A DNA stretch of 28,251 bases from a virus (IMGVR_UViG_3300037193_002055:1-28251), one strand, 5' to 3'; positions 19,525 to 27,795 are shown, counted from the stretch's first letter. A program made the numbers and translations. Notes: generated by a model not told the origin, from the sequence alone.

Positions 19525-19758
19525 TCAGCTCCCGTTCTCGTTCTGCCAGCGGAAGTAGAACTCGCTCGGTGCACCGAGCGTGCCGGCGTCGAGTGCCTCG
19601 GCCTCAGCCTGCGGACCGCCGCGGGCGACCCAGCGGGCGTACCGCAGCTCCTCGGCAGCGCTCCGGTGGGCGGCCTTGTCCTCCAAGGAGCCGGTCTCCC
19701 GGTAGGTCTCCTTGGCGGCCATCGCGTCGTAGAGGGCCGCGTCGACCTCGTCGGTCAT
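19525..19758 (-). CDS. Small charged protein, unknown
   Basis: This 77-residue protein has AAGGAG before its ATG, and the start overlaps the upstream stop (ATGA). It is helical and charged (YDAMAAKETYRETGSLEDKAAH, then AAEELRYARWVARGGPQAEAEAL). The C-terminal part is aromatic (EFYFRWQNENGS). It is adjacent to and probably co-translated with its neighbours. No domain is recognised. Confidence 0.6.
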   Translation of the reverse strand: MTDEVDAALYDAMAAKETYRETGSLEDKAAHRSAAEELRYARWVARGGPQAEAEALDAGTLGAPSEFYFRWQNENGS

Positions 19759-19982
19759 CGGGTCTCCTTGGTGATTGGGGCGGCCTTCACCGTGAGGTGT
19801 GGCGCCCGGATGTGGACGTCCTGCCGATCGCCCTTGGCGTGCTCGGTGACGGTGTTGCCCAGCTCGTCGGTGGTGGCCTTGTACCGCGCGCCGTCCGGGC
19901 GACGACCCTCCACCACCGTGTCGCGGGTGCGGCGCCCGACGCTGATCGAGCGCATCTTCTCCAGGTCGATCGGCGTGCCCAT
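19755..19982 (-). CDS. Small basic protein, unknown
   Basis: This 75-residue protein is basic with predicted beta structure (VEGRRPDGARYKATTDELGNTVTEHAKGDRQDVHIRAPHL). The start ATG at 19982 follows GGAGAGG. It follows the head-tail adaptor gene with a 9-nt gap. Its size and place would suit a small connector or virion component. No family is recognised. Confidence 0.6.
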   Translation of the reverse strand: MGTPIDLEKMRSISVGRRTRDTVVEGRRPDGARYKATTDELGNTVTEHAKGDRQDVHIRAPHLTVKAAPITKETR

Positions 19983-19991
19983 CGCCTCTCC

Positions 19992-20615
19992 TCAGACTCG
20001 CTGGTCGTAGGCCAACGGTGCGCCGCCGGCCACGGTCAGCCGCACCGATCCCGGCGGTAGGCCGTACTGAGCGCGCAACGCACCTCGAAGGAACGGCGAC
20101 GCCTCCATCCGGGCATGCATCGCCTCGAACGCCACCGAGTAGTCGTCGATCTGCTCGCGGACGGCGCCGGATGGGTTGCTGTACGCGCCCATCGCCAGGC
20201 CGAGCACGGCAGAGCGGGCGAGCTGGAGCTTCTGGTGGCCGGCCGGGTACCCGTGGGTGTAGGCCACCGTCACGGTGGATGGCTGATCGGGATAGGCGGT
20301 CAGGGTCGACCGCCAGCCCAGCGCGCGCCACAGCCGGGCCCGGGCGAGTTGGGCCGAGTAGTCGGTCACCGCGGTCGCGCCGATCATCGCCGACGACACC
20401 GCAGTGACCGGGCGCTCCGGCAACGGCAGGTACGGCCCGCCGTCGTAGCCGTCGAGGTACAGCGTCACCGTCTCGGTCACCTGGACGATGCGCTGGCCGA
20501 CGATCGCCTGGACCACCGCGGTCGCGCACTCCAGTAGGAGGTTGGCCGTCGAGGCGTCCAGGTCGGATTGCAGCGCGGAGGCGAGGTCTGAGGGCGTCGC
20601 CAGTTGGTCGGCCAT
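19992..20615 (-). CDS. Head-tail adaptor (connector) protein
   Basis: This 207-residue protein has an N-terminal helical part (MADQLATPSDLASALQSDLDASTANLLLECATAVVQAIVGQRI) typical of gp6-like/gp15-like adaptor proteins. A beta strand region with Pro/Gly turns follows (YLDGYDGGPYLPLPERPVTAVSS and STVTVAYTHGYPAGH), then a further helix. The first motif, starting with a PSDL segment, is a hallmark of head-tail adaptors. Position after the capsid and decoration genes agrees. It forms the ring under the portal. Confidence 0.8.
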   Translation of the reverse strand: MADQLATPSDLASALQSDLDASTANLLLECATAVVQAIVGQRIVQVTETVTLYLDGYDGGPYLPLPERPVTAVSSAMIGATAVTDYSAQLARARLWRALGWRSTLTAYPDQPSTVTVAYTHGYPAGHQKLQLARSAVLGLAMGAYSNPSGAVREQIDDYSVAFEAMHARMEASPFLRGALRAQYGLPPGSVRLTVAGGAPLAYDQRV

Positions 20616-20641
20616 TCAGACCTCGCCTCCGCTCGTCTTTC

Positions 20642-20926
20642 TCAGCGCTCGCCGACGCCCGTGGCCTTGTTGGCCGCGTCCGCCTGCGCCTTGCGGGCTT
20701 CCTCGGCCGCGGCCAGGTCGGTCTCCGGGGTCGGCGCCCCGGAGGTCACGCCGGCGACGGTGTAGTTCTCGTTCGGGGTCGGGTCGACCTCAACGCCGCG
20801 GAAGCCGCGCTCCTGCTCGGCGTCGACCTTCTCCTGAACCTCGGCCGAGCCGGTGTCCCGGGTGGACGGTGCCGGCTCGGTGGTCTTGCTCGGGCTGGTG
20901 GCGTTGCCGCCGTCGTTGCGCGCCAT
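20642..20926 (-). CDS. Small acidic, probably disordered head-module protein
   Basis: This 94-residue protein has TAGGAGG upstream of its ATG; the TAG of that site is the stop of the previous gene. It is rich in Ala, Glu, Thr, Pro and Ser, with no long hydrophobic segment, and is probably largely unstructured with a helical end (AAAEEARKAQADAANKATG). A short sequence with NENYTVAGVTSGAPTPE lies at ~53-69. It sits between the decoration-type and adaptor genes. Function unknown. Confidence 0.62.
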   Translation of the reverse strand: MARNDGGNATSPSKTTEPAPSTRDTGSAEVQEKVDAEQERGFRGVEVDPTPNENYTVAGVTSGAPTPETDLAAAEEARKAQADAANKATGVGER

Positions 20927-20934
20927 GGTTCCTC

Positions 20935-21342
20935 CTAGGCGTAGGTGGCGGCGATGGTGACGTTCACCAGGCCGCCGGGGTCTGCGATACCAGTACCCAC
21001 GGCGGTCGACTGCCACTGCAAGACGTCACCGGCGGCCACGTTGAGGTTCGCCGCCGTGCCAGACAGGGTGATGGTGGTCTCGTCGCTGGCCACGGTGTTC
21101 ACGCCCGAGTTGAACTGGAGCGTGGCGATCACCGTGGAGCCGGCGCCGGACTGGCCCTTGTTGACCAGGCTGACGGAGCGGGTGTTGGTGTTCGCGCCGG
21201 TGATCGCGGTGACCGTCGAGTACGTCACGGCACTGACGGTGCCGGCCGACTGGACGACGTGGATGTTGGTGTTACGCGAGTTGCCGGCGGTCGCCTCGGG
21301 GGCGACGACCATCTGTACGGAGCGGCCGAAGGGCGCGGTCAT
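20935..21342 (-). CDS. Putative capsid decoration protein
   Basis: This 135-residue protein is beta-rich and nearly free of charged residues in its second half. It carries alternating Val/Thr/Ser strands (TVSAVTYSTVTAITGANTNTRSVSLVNKGQ, then STVIATLQFNSG and NVAAGDVLQWQST). Immediate placement after the major capsid gene is typical of decoration or cement proteins. The start is the ATG at 21340-21342, with GGAG upstream. Assignment rests on position and composition; no motif clinches it. Confidence 0.65.
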   Translation of the reverse strand: MTAPFGRSVQMVVAPEATAGNSRNTNIHVVQSAGTVSAVTYSTVTAITGANTNTRSVSLVNKGQSGAGSTVIATLQFNSGVNTVASDETTITLSGTAANLNVAAGDVLQWQSTAVGTGIADPGGLVNVTIAATYA

Positions 21343-21357
21343 CTGTCACGTCTCCGA

Positions 21358-22302
21358 TCAGGCAGTCACGAGCCGGGCCACCGGGTACCGGTTCGCCTCG
21401 GTCGACTGGTCGTAGTTGATGAGGTTGGCGACCTGCCAGCCCACGCGGAACGTCACGCGCAGCGCGGTCATGTCCTGCTGGGCGAGGTTGTAGATGATCG
21501 TGCCGGTGTTGTCCTGGATCACGGCCTGGTCCAGCACCTTCATGGTGATGTCCTGCCTGACACCGACGACGAAGTTGCTCCAGTCGCCGGCGAACAGGAC
21601 CGGCACGCCCGAACCGGTCGGCCACAGGCCCCGCATCGGGTAGACGATCGGCACACCATCCAGTTCGGACAGGTTGCCGGTCAGCCGGCCATTGTCGAGC
21701 AGCTGGCCGTCGCTGGCCCGCGCGGACCGCAGCGACGCCCGGACGGTCCGGTTGGCGACGTAGCCGGTGACGTCGTAGCCGTCGGCCTCCAGGAGCGCCA
21801 ACGTGTCGTCGATGTCGCCGAGGAATCCGCCCTGGGCGGCGGTGTTGGCGATGGTGTTGCTGTTGCCGGCCGAGTTGGCGGCGGTGGAAATCGCGGTGGG
21901 CCACGAGGACGGCGCGTTGGTGCCGAAGAACACGGCCGCATCGAGGGTGCGGTAGAACGCCTCCACCAGGTGGGGCATCATCTCGTCCCAGATGTCCACC
22001 TCGACGTCGGCGACGACGTTGTCCGGCACCGGGATGATCGAGGCGATCTCCTCGATGTTGAGGTACTTGTTCGTCCAGTTGACCTCGGAGGTCTGCTTCA
22101 GGCCGGTGTCACCGTTGACGAAGTACGCCACCGGCAGCGCGGACAGCACCGGGAACCGGGTCTGGTTGCGGGCCACCGGCACCCGGCGGAACAGGCGCAG
22201 GGTGGCGGAGTCATCCGTCGCCCGCTTGAGCATTTCCCGCGAGACTTCCTCGGGAATCAGCGCACCGGCGTCGGTACGGCTGACCAGGTTGTTGTACGCC
22301 AC
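21358..22302 (-). CDS. Major capsid protein, HK97 fold
   Basis: This 314-residue protein starts at GTG after AGGAGG. The start (VSRTDAGALIPEEVSREMLKRATDDSATLRLFRRV) is the N-arm typical of actinophage and phage-like capsids. The segment VARNQTRFPVLSALPVAYFVNGDTG at ~43-67 forms the spine/E-loop area. The P domain carries EEIASIIPVPDNVVADVEVDIWD and the later FFGTNAPSSWP. The C-terminal part (QAVIQDNTGTIIYNLAQQDMTALRVTFRVGWQVANL) is the classic phage major-capsid ending. It follows the scaffold gene, as expected. Confidence 0.93.
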   Translation of the reverse strand: MAYNNLVSRTDAGALIPEEVSREMLKRATDDSATLRLFRRVPVARNQTRFPVLSALPVAYFVNGDTGLKQTSEVNWTNKYLNIEEIASIIPVPDNVVADVEVDIWDEMMPHLVEAFYRTLDAAVFFGTNAPSSWPTAISTAANSAGNSNTIANTAAQGGFLGDIDDTLALLEADGYDVTGYVANRTVRASLRSARASDGQLLDNGRLTGNLSELDGVPIVYPMRGLWPTGSGVPVLFAGDWSNFVVGVRQDITMKVLDQAVIQDNTGTIIYNLAQQDMTALRVTFRVGWQVANLINYDQSTEANRYPVARLVTA

Positions 22303-22358
22303 GGGTCCTCCTGGTTTCTACGAGCAGCTCTCCCCGCGGCGTGCCGGGTGCTGCTGGA

Positions 22359-22868
22359 TCAGACCTGGACGCCGGCGTGGCGCCGGATCAGGTCGTTCAT
22401 GTTGGCCGGCTTCCCGGCCGGTGTGCGGGCGCCACCGTCGAAGTCGGTGGCCTTCTGGCTGCCGGCGAGTTTGGCGATGCGGGCCTCGATCGCCTTGGTG
22501 TCGGGCTCACCGTCGTCGCCGACGAACTTCTTCAGGTCGACGTCCTCGAGGTAGGCGGCGAGCGCATCCTTGTCCAGGCGGCCGGCGGCGGCCGCGCGGA
22601 ACTCGGCCTTGACGAGTCGGGCGCCGCTCTCGCTGAGAGCAGCGGATCGACCGCGCTGCTCGGCCTCGGCGACGGCGCGCTCCTGCTCGGTCATCGCCGC
22701 GGCGGCCTTCTTCTTCAGGTCGCCGTAGTCGGCATACTTCGCCCGTTCCCGCGCCACCCGGTCCGCCACGATGCGGTCGAGGTCGGCCTGGGTGAAGGTC
22801 TTGCCTGCGGCCTGAGTGGTCGCGTCGGCGGTCGAGTCGGTGTCGGTGCTGGTGTCCTCTTCGGACAT
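22359..22868 (-). CDS. Capsid scaffold protein
   Basis: This 169-residue protein has its ATG 7 nt after GGAGGAA. It has an acidic, Thr/Asp-rich N-terminal part (SEEDTSTDTDSTADATTQA). Then comes FTQADLDRIVADRVARERAKYADYGDLKKKAAAAMTEQERAVAEAE, a long charged coiled-coil typical of scaffolds. A C-terminal tail with NMNDLIRRHAG could contact the capsid. It is placed directly before the capsid gene. It would guide procapsid assembly and then leave the head. Confidence 0.88.
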   Translation of the reverse strand: MSEEDTSTDTDSTADATTQAAGKTFTQADLDRIVADRVARERAKYADYGDLKKKAAAAMTEQERAVAEAEQRGRSAALSESGARLVKAEFRAAAAGRLDKDALAAYLEDVDLKKFVGDDGEPDTKAIEARIAKLAGSQKATDFDGGARTPAGKPANMNDLIRRHAGVQV

Positions 22869-22933
22869 GGTTGTTTCCTCCGTGAGCCCGTCGGCTGGTG
22901 CTCCGGCCGTTGAGCGCCGGCCGTGGCGCAAAC

Positions 22934-22950
22934 CTCCCCGGGGCGGGGAG
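22934..22950 (-). terminator. Short hairpin between the kinase-partner and scaffold genes
   Basis: CTCCCC and GGGGAG form a 6-bp stem around GGGGC (on the minus strand GCCCC). Only a short T-rich stretch follows. It lies in the 96-nt gap before the scaffold gene and may modulate readthrough. It is weak and could be chance. Confidence 0.25.
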
Positions 22951-22964
22951 TGGTCAGCGAAGTG

Positions 22965-23165
22965 CTACTCCGACTCGCGGGTCAGGACGTAGCCGTTACT
23001 CCATGAGCGAAGGCTCTCGATGATGGCCTCCGGCGTCTCGCCGCGGACCATCCGGTTCTCGACCATCGACCGGGCCTTGCCGGTCTCGTAGGTCAGTTCG
23101 CCGTCGACCAGGGTGATCCGATCGAGCACCGCGCCTGAGCCGACGGAGACGTACTCGATGGTCAT
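22965..23165 (-). CDS. Small protein overlapping the MuF-kinase stop codon
   Basis: This 66-residue protein starts at an ATG that overlaps the stop of the MuF-kinase gene (ATGA). It shows a beta start (MTIEYVSVGSG), then acidic and helical segments ending with GETPEAIIESLRSWSNGYVLTRESE. Function unknown. Small genes coupled to the 3' end of MuF toxin genes are often immunity or partner genes, so this is a candidate for an immunity protein or kinase cofactor. It could equally be a virion component. It is too small for a domain call. Confidence 0.7.
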   Translation of the reverse strand: MTIEYVSVGSGAVLDRITLVDGELTYETGKARSMVENRMVRGETPEAIIESLRSWSNGYVLTRESE

Positions 23166-24781
23166 GTGACCAGCCTGCCAGTTCCGCCGGCATGCTGCTC
23201 AAGTGCATCCAGCCGGGCCATCATCGCGGCGAACCAGTCCTGCCGGTGCAGCCGCGCGAACTCGGCCTCCAGTTCGCCCAGGCGGCGCCGGAGAAGGTCG
23301 ATGTCGGCCGGCGACAGCGGGTTGGTCCGCCACGTGCCGGTCGACGACGACCCGTAATCCGACCACCAGGTGTCGCGGAACTGTGGCGGGCGGCCGGGCG
23401 GGTTGTACTCGTGGTGCCACTGGAACGCCGACCCGTGGTCGATAGCACCGATCCGGTCGCCGTCGATGAGCAGGTTGCCGCCGTTGCGGTCGGTGTTGCC
23501 CATCAGCAGGTCGGCCAGCCCCAGCCGGCGCCCCTCGTCGCTCGCCCGCAGTGCGGCCAGAGTCGCGTCGTCGAACTCGTCGGCGATGGTCCCGGGCAGG
23601 TGTGACATGTACACCTCGGTGACCGAGGCGCGATACACCACCGGTGCCCGCAGACCGACCGCCCGGGCGACGAGCGCGCCCAACTCCTCGGCGTCCTGCT
23701 GGTCGATCGCCGGGATGCCTGAGGAGTCCTTGGCGCGCTTGAACACCGCGCGGGTGCCGTCGGCGAGGGTGACCAGCTCGGTGTCGGCCATGACGCCACC
23801 ACCGAGGCGCTGGCGGTCCTTGACGCCAGCAGCGACCCGGTCCGCGAGCGTCGGCTCGGGACGGTCCCGGATGACCCGGGACGGCGAGCCGGAGATGTAG
23901 CCGTGCTGACGGAGCAGGGCGATCGCCTTCTCGCGATCGCCGCCGGCCTGCCGATAGATCTCTTCCGGCATCAGCCGGGGGCGCTGCCGGCCGCCGGCGC
24001 GCGTCAACTTCTGTCCGCCGGCGGTGTACATGCCCTTGCGGGCGTTGACCACCTGGCCCATGTCGGCGCCGTCGCGAATGGCCTGAGCGCCGGCCCTGGT
24101 GTAGACCCGGTCCTGCTCGGCCCGGGACAGGCCATCGAACAGCTTCCGCGGGTTCTGGACCAGGCCGGCCGCCTTCGCCTGCACGCTCGGCAGGTGGATG
24201 CAGTCGCATTTCGGGTGACGGTCGAACCCCTGGTTCCAGCGGTAGAACTTGCCGGCGAGGATCGTGCAGCGCGAGCAGGTCCGCCCGACGACCACCCGGA
24301 CGTATCCGGACGCGGCCGGACGCGTCGTCAGCGCCACACCGTCCGCAGCCCGGCCGGCGTCGGCGACCTGTGTCGCCACGATCATCCGAGCCGAGGCCAG
24401 GCCGGTCGCCATGGCCTGCTCGACCGTCGCGCCGGCGCCGATCGCGGTCAGCGCGGTGATGCCCGGCTGGGCCAGCAGCGACGCCAGCGCCCGGCCGTCA
24501 GAGGCGATCCCCGCCAGGGAGCGCGGATTGACCCGGCCGTCGGGCGTCGGGTCGATCCCCTGGGCGGCCAGGACCTCAGCGACGTACGCGTCCGCGGCCC
24601 CGGCGGCGGCCTGCTGGGCCGCTGTGGTCGTCGCGGTCACGGCCGGGACGCGCTCGGCCCAGGACGCCGAAATGGCGTCCGGGTCGACGTCGGCCCACAT
24701 CTCGGCCGCCGCCTGCTCGGCCGCGGCCGCGAGCGCCGCCCGCTCCCGCTGGTGGGCGCGAGCGATCTCCTCGGCGGGCAC
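23162..24781 (-). CDS. MuF-like minor head protein with C-terminal kinase-like domain
   Basis: This 539-residue fusion starts at GTG, 1 nt after the portal stop. The N-terminal half (~1-200) is the helical MuF-type minor head protein, ending in a Cys cluster CSRC (169-172) and HPKCDC (189-194) typical of that family. Residues ~200-300 link to a kinase-like domain (~322-520). LGGGVMADTELVTLADGTRAVFK resembles a glycine-rich start with K348 as the ATP-binding lysine. AEELGALVARAVGL supplies the alpha-C glutamate (E365 or E366). GNTDRNGGNLL (428-438) has the catalytic D431 and N436, and AIDHG (446-450) the metal-binding D448. This pattern is of the HipA/PI3-kinase-like superfamily. Plain MuF proteins lack this half. 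It sits between portal and scaffold, as MuF should, so the kinase would be packaged in the head. Confidence 0.82.
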   Translation of the reverse strand: MPAEEIARAHQRERAALAAAAEQAAAEMWADVDPDAISASWAERVPAVTATTTAAQQAAAGAADAYVAEVLAAQGIDPTPDGRVNPRSLAGIASDGRALASLLAQPGITALTAIGAGATVEQAMATGLASARMIVATQVADAGRAADGVALTTRPAASGYVRVVVGRTCSRCTILAGKFYRWNQGFDRHPKCDCIHLPSVQAKAAGLVQNPRKLFDGLSRAEQDRVYTRAGAQAIRDGADMGQVVNARKGMYTAGGQKLTRAGGRQRPRLMPEEIYRQAGGDREKAIALLRQHGYISGSPSRVIRDRPEPTLADRVAAGVKDRQRLGGGVMADTELVTLADGTRAVFKRAKDSSGIPAIDQQDAEELGALVARAVGLRAPVVYRASVTEVYMSHLPGTIADEFDDATLAALRASDEGRRLGLADLLMGNTDRNGGNLLIDGDRIGAIDHGSAFQWHHEYNPPGRPPQFRDTWWSDYGSSSTGTWRTNPLSPADIDLLRRRLGELEAEFARLHRQDWFAAMMARLDALEQHAGGTGRLVT

Positions 24782-24782
24782 G

Positions 24783-26186
24783 TCACGCCTCGGGCTCGGC
24801 GGCCTCCGCCGGCCGGCCGGTCTCTGCGGTGGCGCGGGCCAGCTGGCTCAGCGGATCGCGGGCCGCGGCCTCCTCGGCCATGACCTTCCATCGCTCGATC
24901 TCGACCTGCGACGCACCCCAGCGCTCCCACAGGGCTTCCCGCGGGACGCCGAGGGTGGCCATCTTCGTCAGCGCGTCGACCAACTCGCCCTCGGTGCGGA
25001 ACTCCGGGTTGCGCCAGATGGTCTCCATCGACTCGTCGTCTCCGCCGAGTCGGGCGGCCTTGCGGGCGAGCCGGGCCACGTCCTCCATGCCCTCGCCGGC
25101 GGTCCGGCACCGCTGCCGGACCTTCGACACCAGGCCGGATTCGCTGGCCTTCAGCGTCTCGCCGTTCACGTTGGACATCTCGCCGAGCAGGTATTGGGCC
25201 GGGGTCCGCGTCCTGCTCGCGATGTCCTTCACGTCCTCGCGCTTCGCGAGGCTGTACGGGTCGAGCGGCGCAGAGTCCCACTGGCCGAACTTCGTCTCTG
25301 CCGCGTCGGAGGTGACCATCCGGTCGCGGCCTACGTCAACGCGGTTGACGTTGCCCTCGCTGTCCCTCTCCGGAAAGCCGATGGCCCACTTCTGCGGGAA
25401 GGCGCCGAAGTCCTGGGTCATCAGCCGGTCGGCGAGGGTCTTGCAGATGCGGTCCTGGATCGCCACCACGTCAGCGATCTCCGACACGCCACCGGTGAGC
25501 AGCCGCGGGTTGTTGGCGATCTCGACCAGCGGCACGGCGCCCAAGGGGTTCGGCGCCGGCCATCGCTCACCGCGGACCTCGCGGGGCTTCCAGTCGGGCA
25601 CGGTGATGACGCCCTCGGTGCGGCGGGGTGCCGCGAACTTGTACACGCCGTCGGGCAGGTACAGCGTCGCCATCAGCTGGCCGGACCAGTCGTCCTGCCA
25701 CACCTTCAGCCCGGCCGCCCGAACGCGCCGGGCGGTACCGGGCTCGTGCTCGACGATCGCCTGCGTGGGGTGCTCGGCGTAGATCAGGGGGCGATCGGGA
25801 CGGTCCGCGTTCGGGGCGACGAGCATGTACGAGCTGCCACCAATGGCCGACTCCAGCAGCACTTGGTCGGATCCGGAGTCCAGATTGTTGGCCTGCCAGA
25901 TATCCCAGATGTCGTGGTCTGCCTTCGGCGAGTCGCCGATCCGGAAGCCCTCGACCTGCATCCGCTCGACCATGCTGTCGACGACCAGGCCCATGTAGTT
26001 GCTCTTGGTCAGCGCCAGCAGCCGGTTGAACTCCGACCGGGCCTGCTCCGGCAACCACGGCAGGTTCGGCGGCTCGCCGCGGTAGTAGGCGTCGTAGAAG
26101 TCGAACCGCTCCCGCTGGCCGCGCAGGCGGTCGTAGAGGCGCTTGAGCCACCACTGTGGAGAGAGGGGGGCGAGCAGGTCGGCCAC
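24783..26186 (-). CDS. Portal protein (SPP1 gp6-like)
   Basis: This 467-residue protein starts at GTG. The opening (ERFDFYDAYYRGEPPNLPWLPEQARSEFNRLLALTKSNYMGLVVDSMVERMQVEGFRI) is the standard N-terminus of actinophage SPP1-type portals. Beta segments follow, with YMLVAPNADRPDRPLIYAEHPTQAIVEHE. The stem/crown part has IQDRICKTLADRLMTQDFGAFPQKWAIG and TRTPAQYLLGEMSNVNGETLKASESGLVSKV, matching the conserved portal motif. It forms the 12-mer ring for DNA passage and docks the terminase. Directly after the large terminase gene, as usual. Confidence 0.94.
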   Translation of the reverse strand: MADLLAPLSPQWWLKRLYDRLRGQRERFDFYDAYYRGEPPNLPWLPEQARSEFNRLLALTKSNYMGLVVDSMVERMQVEGFRIGDSPKADHDIWDIWQANNLDSGSDQVLLESAIGGSSYMLVAPNADRPDRPLIYAEHPTQAIVEHEPGTARRVRAAGLKVWQDDWSGQLMATLYLPDGVYKFAAPRRTEGVITVPDWKPREVRGERWPAPNPLGAVPLVEIANNPRLLTGGVSEIADVVAIQDRICKTLADRLMTQDFGAFPQKWAIGFPERDSEGNVNRVDVGRDRMVTSDAAETKFGQWDSAPLDPYSLAKREDVKDIASRTRTPAQYLLGEMSNVNGETLKASESGLVSKVRQRCRTAGEGMEDVARLARKAARLGGDDESMETIWRNPEFRTEGELVDALTKMATLGVPREALWERWGASQVEIERWKVMAEEAAARDPLSQLARATAETGRPAEAAEPEA

Positions 26187-26199
26187 AGCGCCCCTTCCG

Positions 26200-27795
26200 T
26201 CAGTAACCGCGGACCCGGCCGGTCACGCGCGTGAGCGTCTTGCGGGTATGGCCGGCCTCGATCGCGTCGGCGCGGGCCTCATATGCCAGGGCGGCGCCGA
26301 CCACGGAGTCGATCTTTCGGGCGGACTGGTCGTGCTCCTTGCGGACCAGGCGGTGGCCGCCCTTCATCCGCACGTAGGCGTTACCGAAGTGCTCGACCAT
26401 CACCGGATCGCCGCTGTGCCACACCGTGCCCGTCACCAGGTCGGCGTGGAGGCGGTCCAGCGCCGCGGCCATCTGCACATCGCGGCGCGTCTCCCACGAG
26501 ATGACCCGCTCCCGGCCCAGTTCTTCGGCGAGGGCGTCGATGTCGGAGCGCCACTCGTGCGGGTCGGCGTAGAGCCGGGTCACGTCGTAGCGGGCGAACG
26601 CCTCCCGGATCGCCGCCAGGACGTCGCCCCGGGGAACCTCCCACCAGTTGCCCTCCGGCCCGGCCGGCTTGGCCCAGATCCCGACCGGGAACAGGAAGCC
26701 GTCCGACATCCGCGAGCCGATCAGCACCGTGGCGTCGTCGCGCAGCGACCCGTCGAAGCCCAGTGCGATCGGCGTGCCGGCGGCGACGGGCTCCTTGCGG
26801 ATCTGACGCTCCACCACGTCGAGTGCAATCCAGACGTCCTTGGTGGACTGCGCCCGGTTCAGGTAGTACCGCGCCGCGGTGGCGTCGTCCGGGCATGAGC
26901 GCGGGTCGCGCATCTCCCGGTAGATCCGGTCCAGATCCATCCACCCGGCCGCCGCGCCGTACACCTGGCGGAGCTGGGCCAGGGTGTGCGCCGCGTCGTC
27001 GAGGTCGATGCGGCCCTTCGCCTCGCGGTGGTCCACCAGCACTGCCGCGGACAGTTCACCCTTGCGCCAGGCCGTCAGGGTCTGCTCGGCGATCGACTGC
27101 TCACCGGGGCGGTACGCCGTGGTGGTCTGCATCAACCACGGCTCGGCCAGCTTCCGCTTGCCGAGGTTGCGGCGCACCGTGCCGTACATCGCCTTGAGCT
27201 CGCGGAGCACGTACAGGTGCGTCTCGTCAGCGCAGACCCAGGTCTCCTTGCCACCGTCCTTCGACGCCGACCCGGCCGTGCACGCCCGAATCTCGCCGCC
27301 CTGCGGCAGGTACAGCGCCGTCGCCGACTGGTACTGCCGGATGCCGCTTACCCCGCCGTAGATCTCCGGGTGGACGTCCGGGCCCCAGGCGCCGGCAATG
27401 AAGGCGATGTTCTCGAAGGTGTTGCCGGCCTGCGACTCCTCGGTGGCCAGACACTTCAGCAGCGGCGAGACGACCGGACGTCCGACCGGCTGGCCGTCGG
27501 CGTCCCAGCCGTCGAAACGCACCGGAGCGAACGCCTCGGCTACGCCGACGAAGCCGGCCAACTCGCTCTTGGCCCGGCCCTTCGGCCGGGACAGCACAGC
27601 CTCATCGAAGACGCGGCGGCCCGTCTGCGGATCCAGCCGGTAAGCGGCGACCAGGAACGCGAGCCACTCGTCATCCAGCTCGATCGGCTCGCCCTGCACA
27701 TCGCCGGGACCGTGGCAGCAGTACGCCGTGATCCAGTCGGCGACCTGGTAGCCGAGCGAGCAGACGTGGCCGTCGAACAGTTGGCGCCAGGCCAC
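26200..27795 (-). CDS. terL: Terminase large subunit
   Basis: This 531-residue packaging motor and nuclease starts at GTG, 3 nt after the small subunit stop. The ATPase half has a degenerate Walker A, SRPKGRAKS (69-77), preceded by VL, and a Walker B WVCADE with D190 and E191. The nuclease half contains GFDGSLRDDATVLIG (346-360) with candidate metal-binding D348. Later acidic positions occur in RLYADPHEW and in KIDSVVGAALAYEA, completing an RNase H-like site. Length fits the Terminase_1-type actinophage proteins. It would cut and pump DNA into the head. Confidence 0.93.
   Translation of the reverse strand: MAWRQLFDGHVCSLGYQVADWITAYCCHGPGDVQGEPIELDDEWLAFLVAAYRLDPQTGRRVFDEAVLSRPKGRAKSELAGFVGVAEAFAPVRFDGWDADGQPVGRPVVSPLLKCLATEESQAGNTFENIAFIAGAWGPDVHPEIYGGVSGIRQYQSATALYLPQGGEIRACTAGSASKDGGKETWVCADETHLYVLRELKAMYGTVRRNLGKRKLAEPWLMQTTTAYRPGEQSIAEQTLTAWRKGELSAAVLVDHREAKGRIDLDDAAHTLAQLRQVYGAAAGWMDLDRIYREMRDPRSCPDDATAARYYLNRAQSTKDVWIALDVVERQIRKEPVAAGTPIALGFDGSLRDDATVLIGSRMSDGFLFPVGIWAKPAGPEGNWWEVPRGDVLAAIREAFARYDVTRLYADPHEWRSDIDALAEELGRERVISWETRRDVQMAAALDRLHADLVTGTVWHSGDPVMVEHFGNAYVRMKGGHRLVRKEHDQSARKIDSVVGAALAYEARADAIEAGHTRKTLTRVTGRVRGY

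Noticed and set aside
20488-22554. Long rightward open frame (688 codons) opposite the capsid, decoration and adaptor genes
   Set aside because: It is antisense to well-supported genes, has low-complexity Arg/Gly/Pro-rich sequence and no ribosome binding site. Such frames arise from strong G/C third-position bias.
24249-26234. Long rightward open frame opposite portal and MuF genes
   Set aside because: It is antisense to the clearly recognised portal and MuF genes, with no start signal and no recognisable domains.
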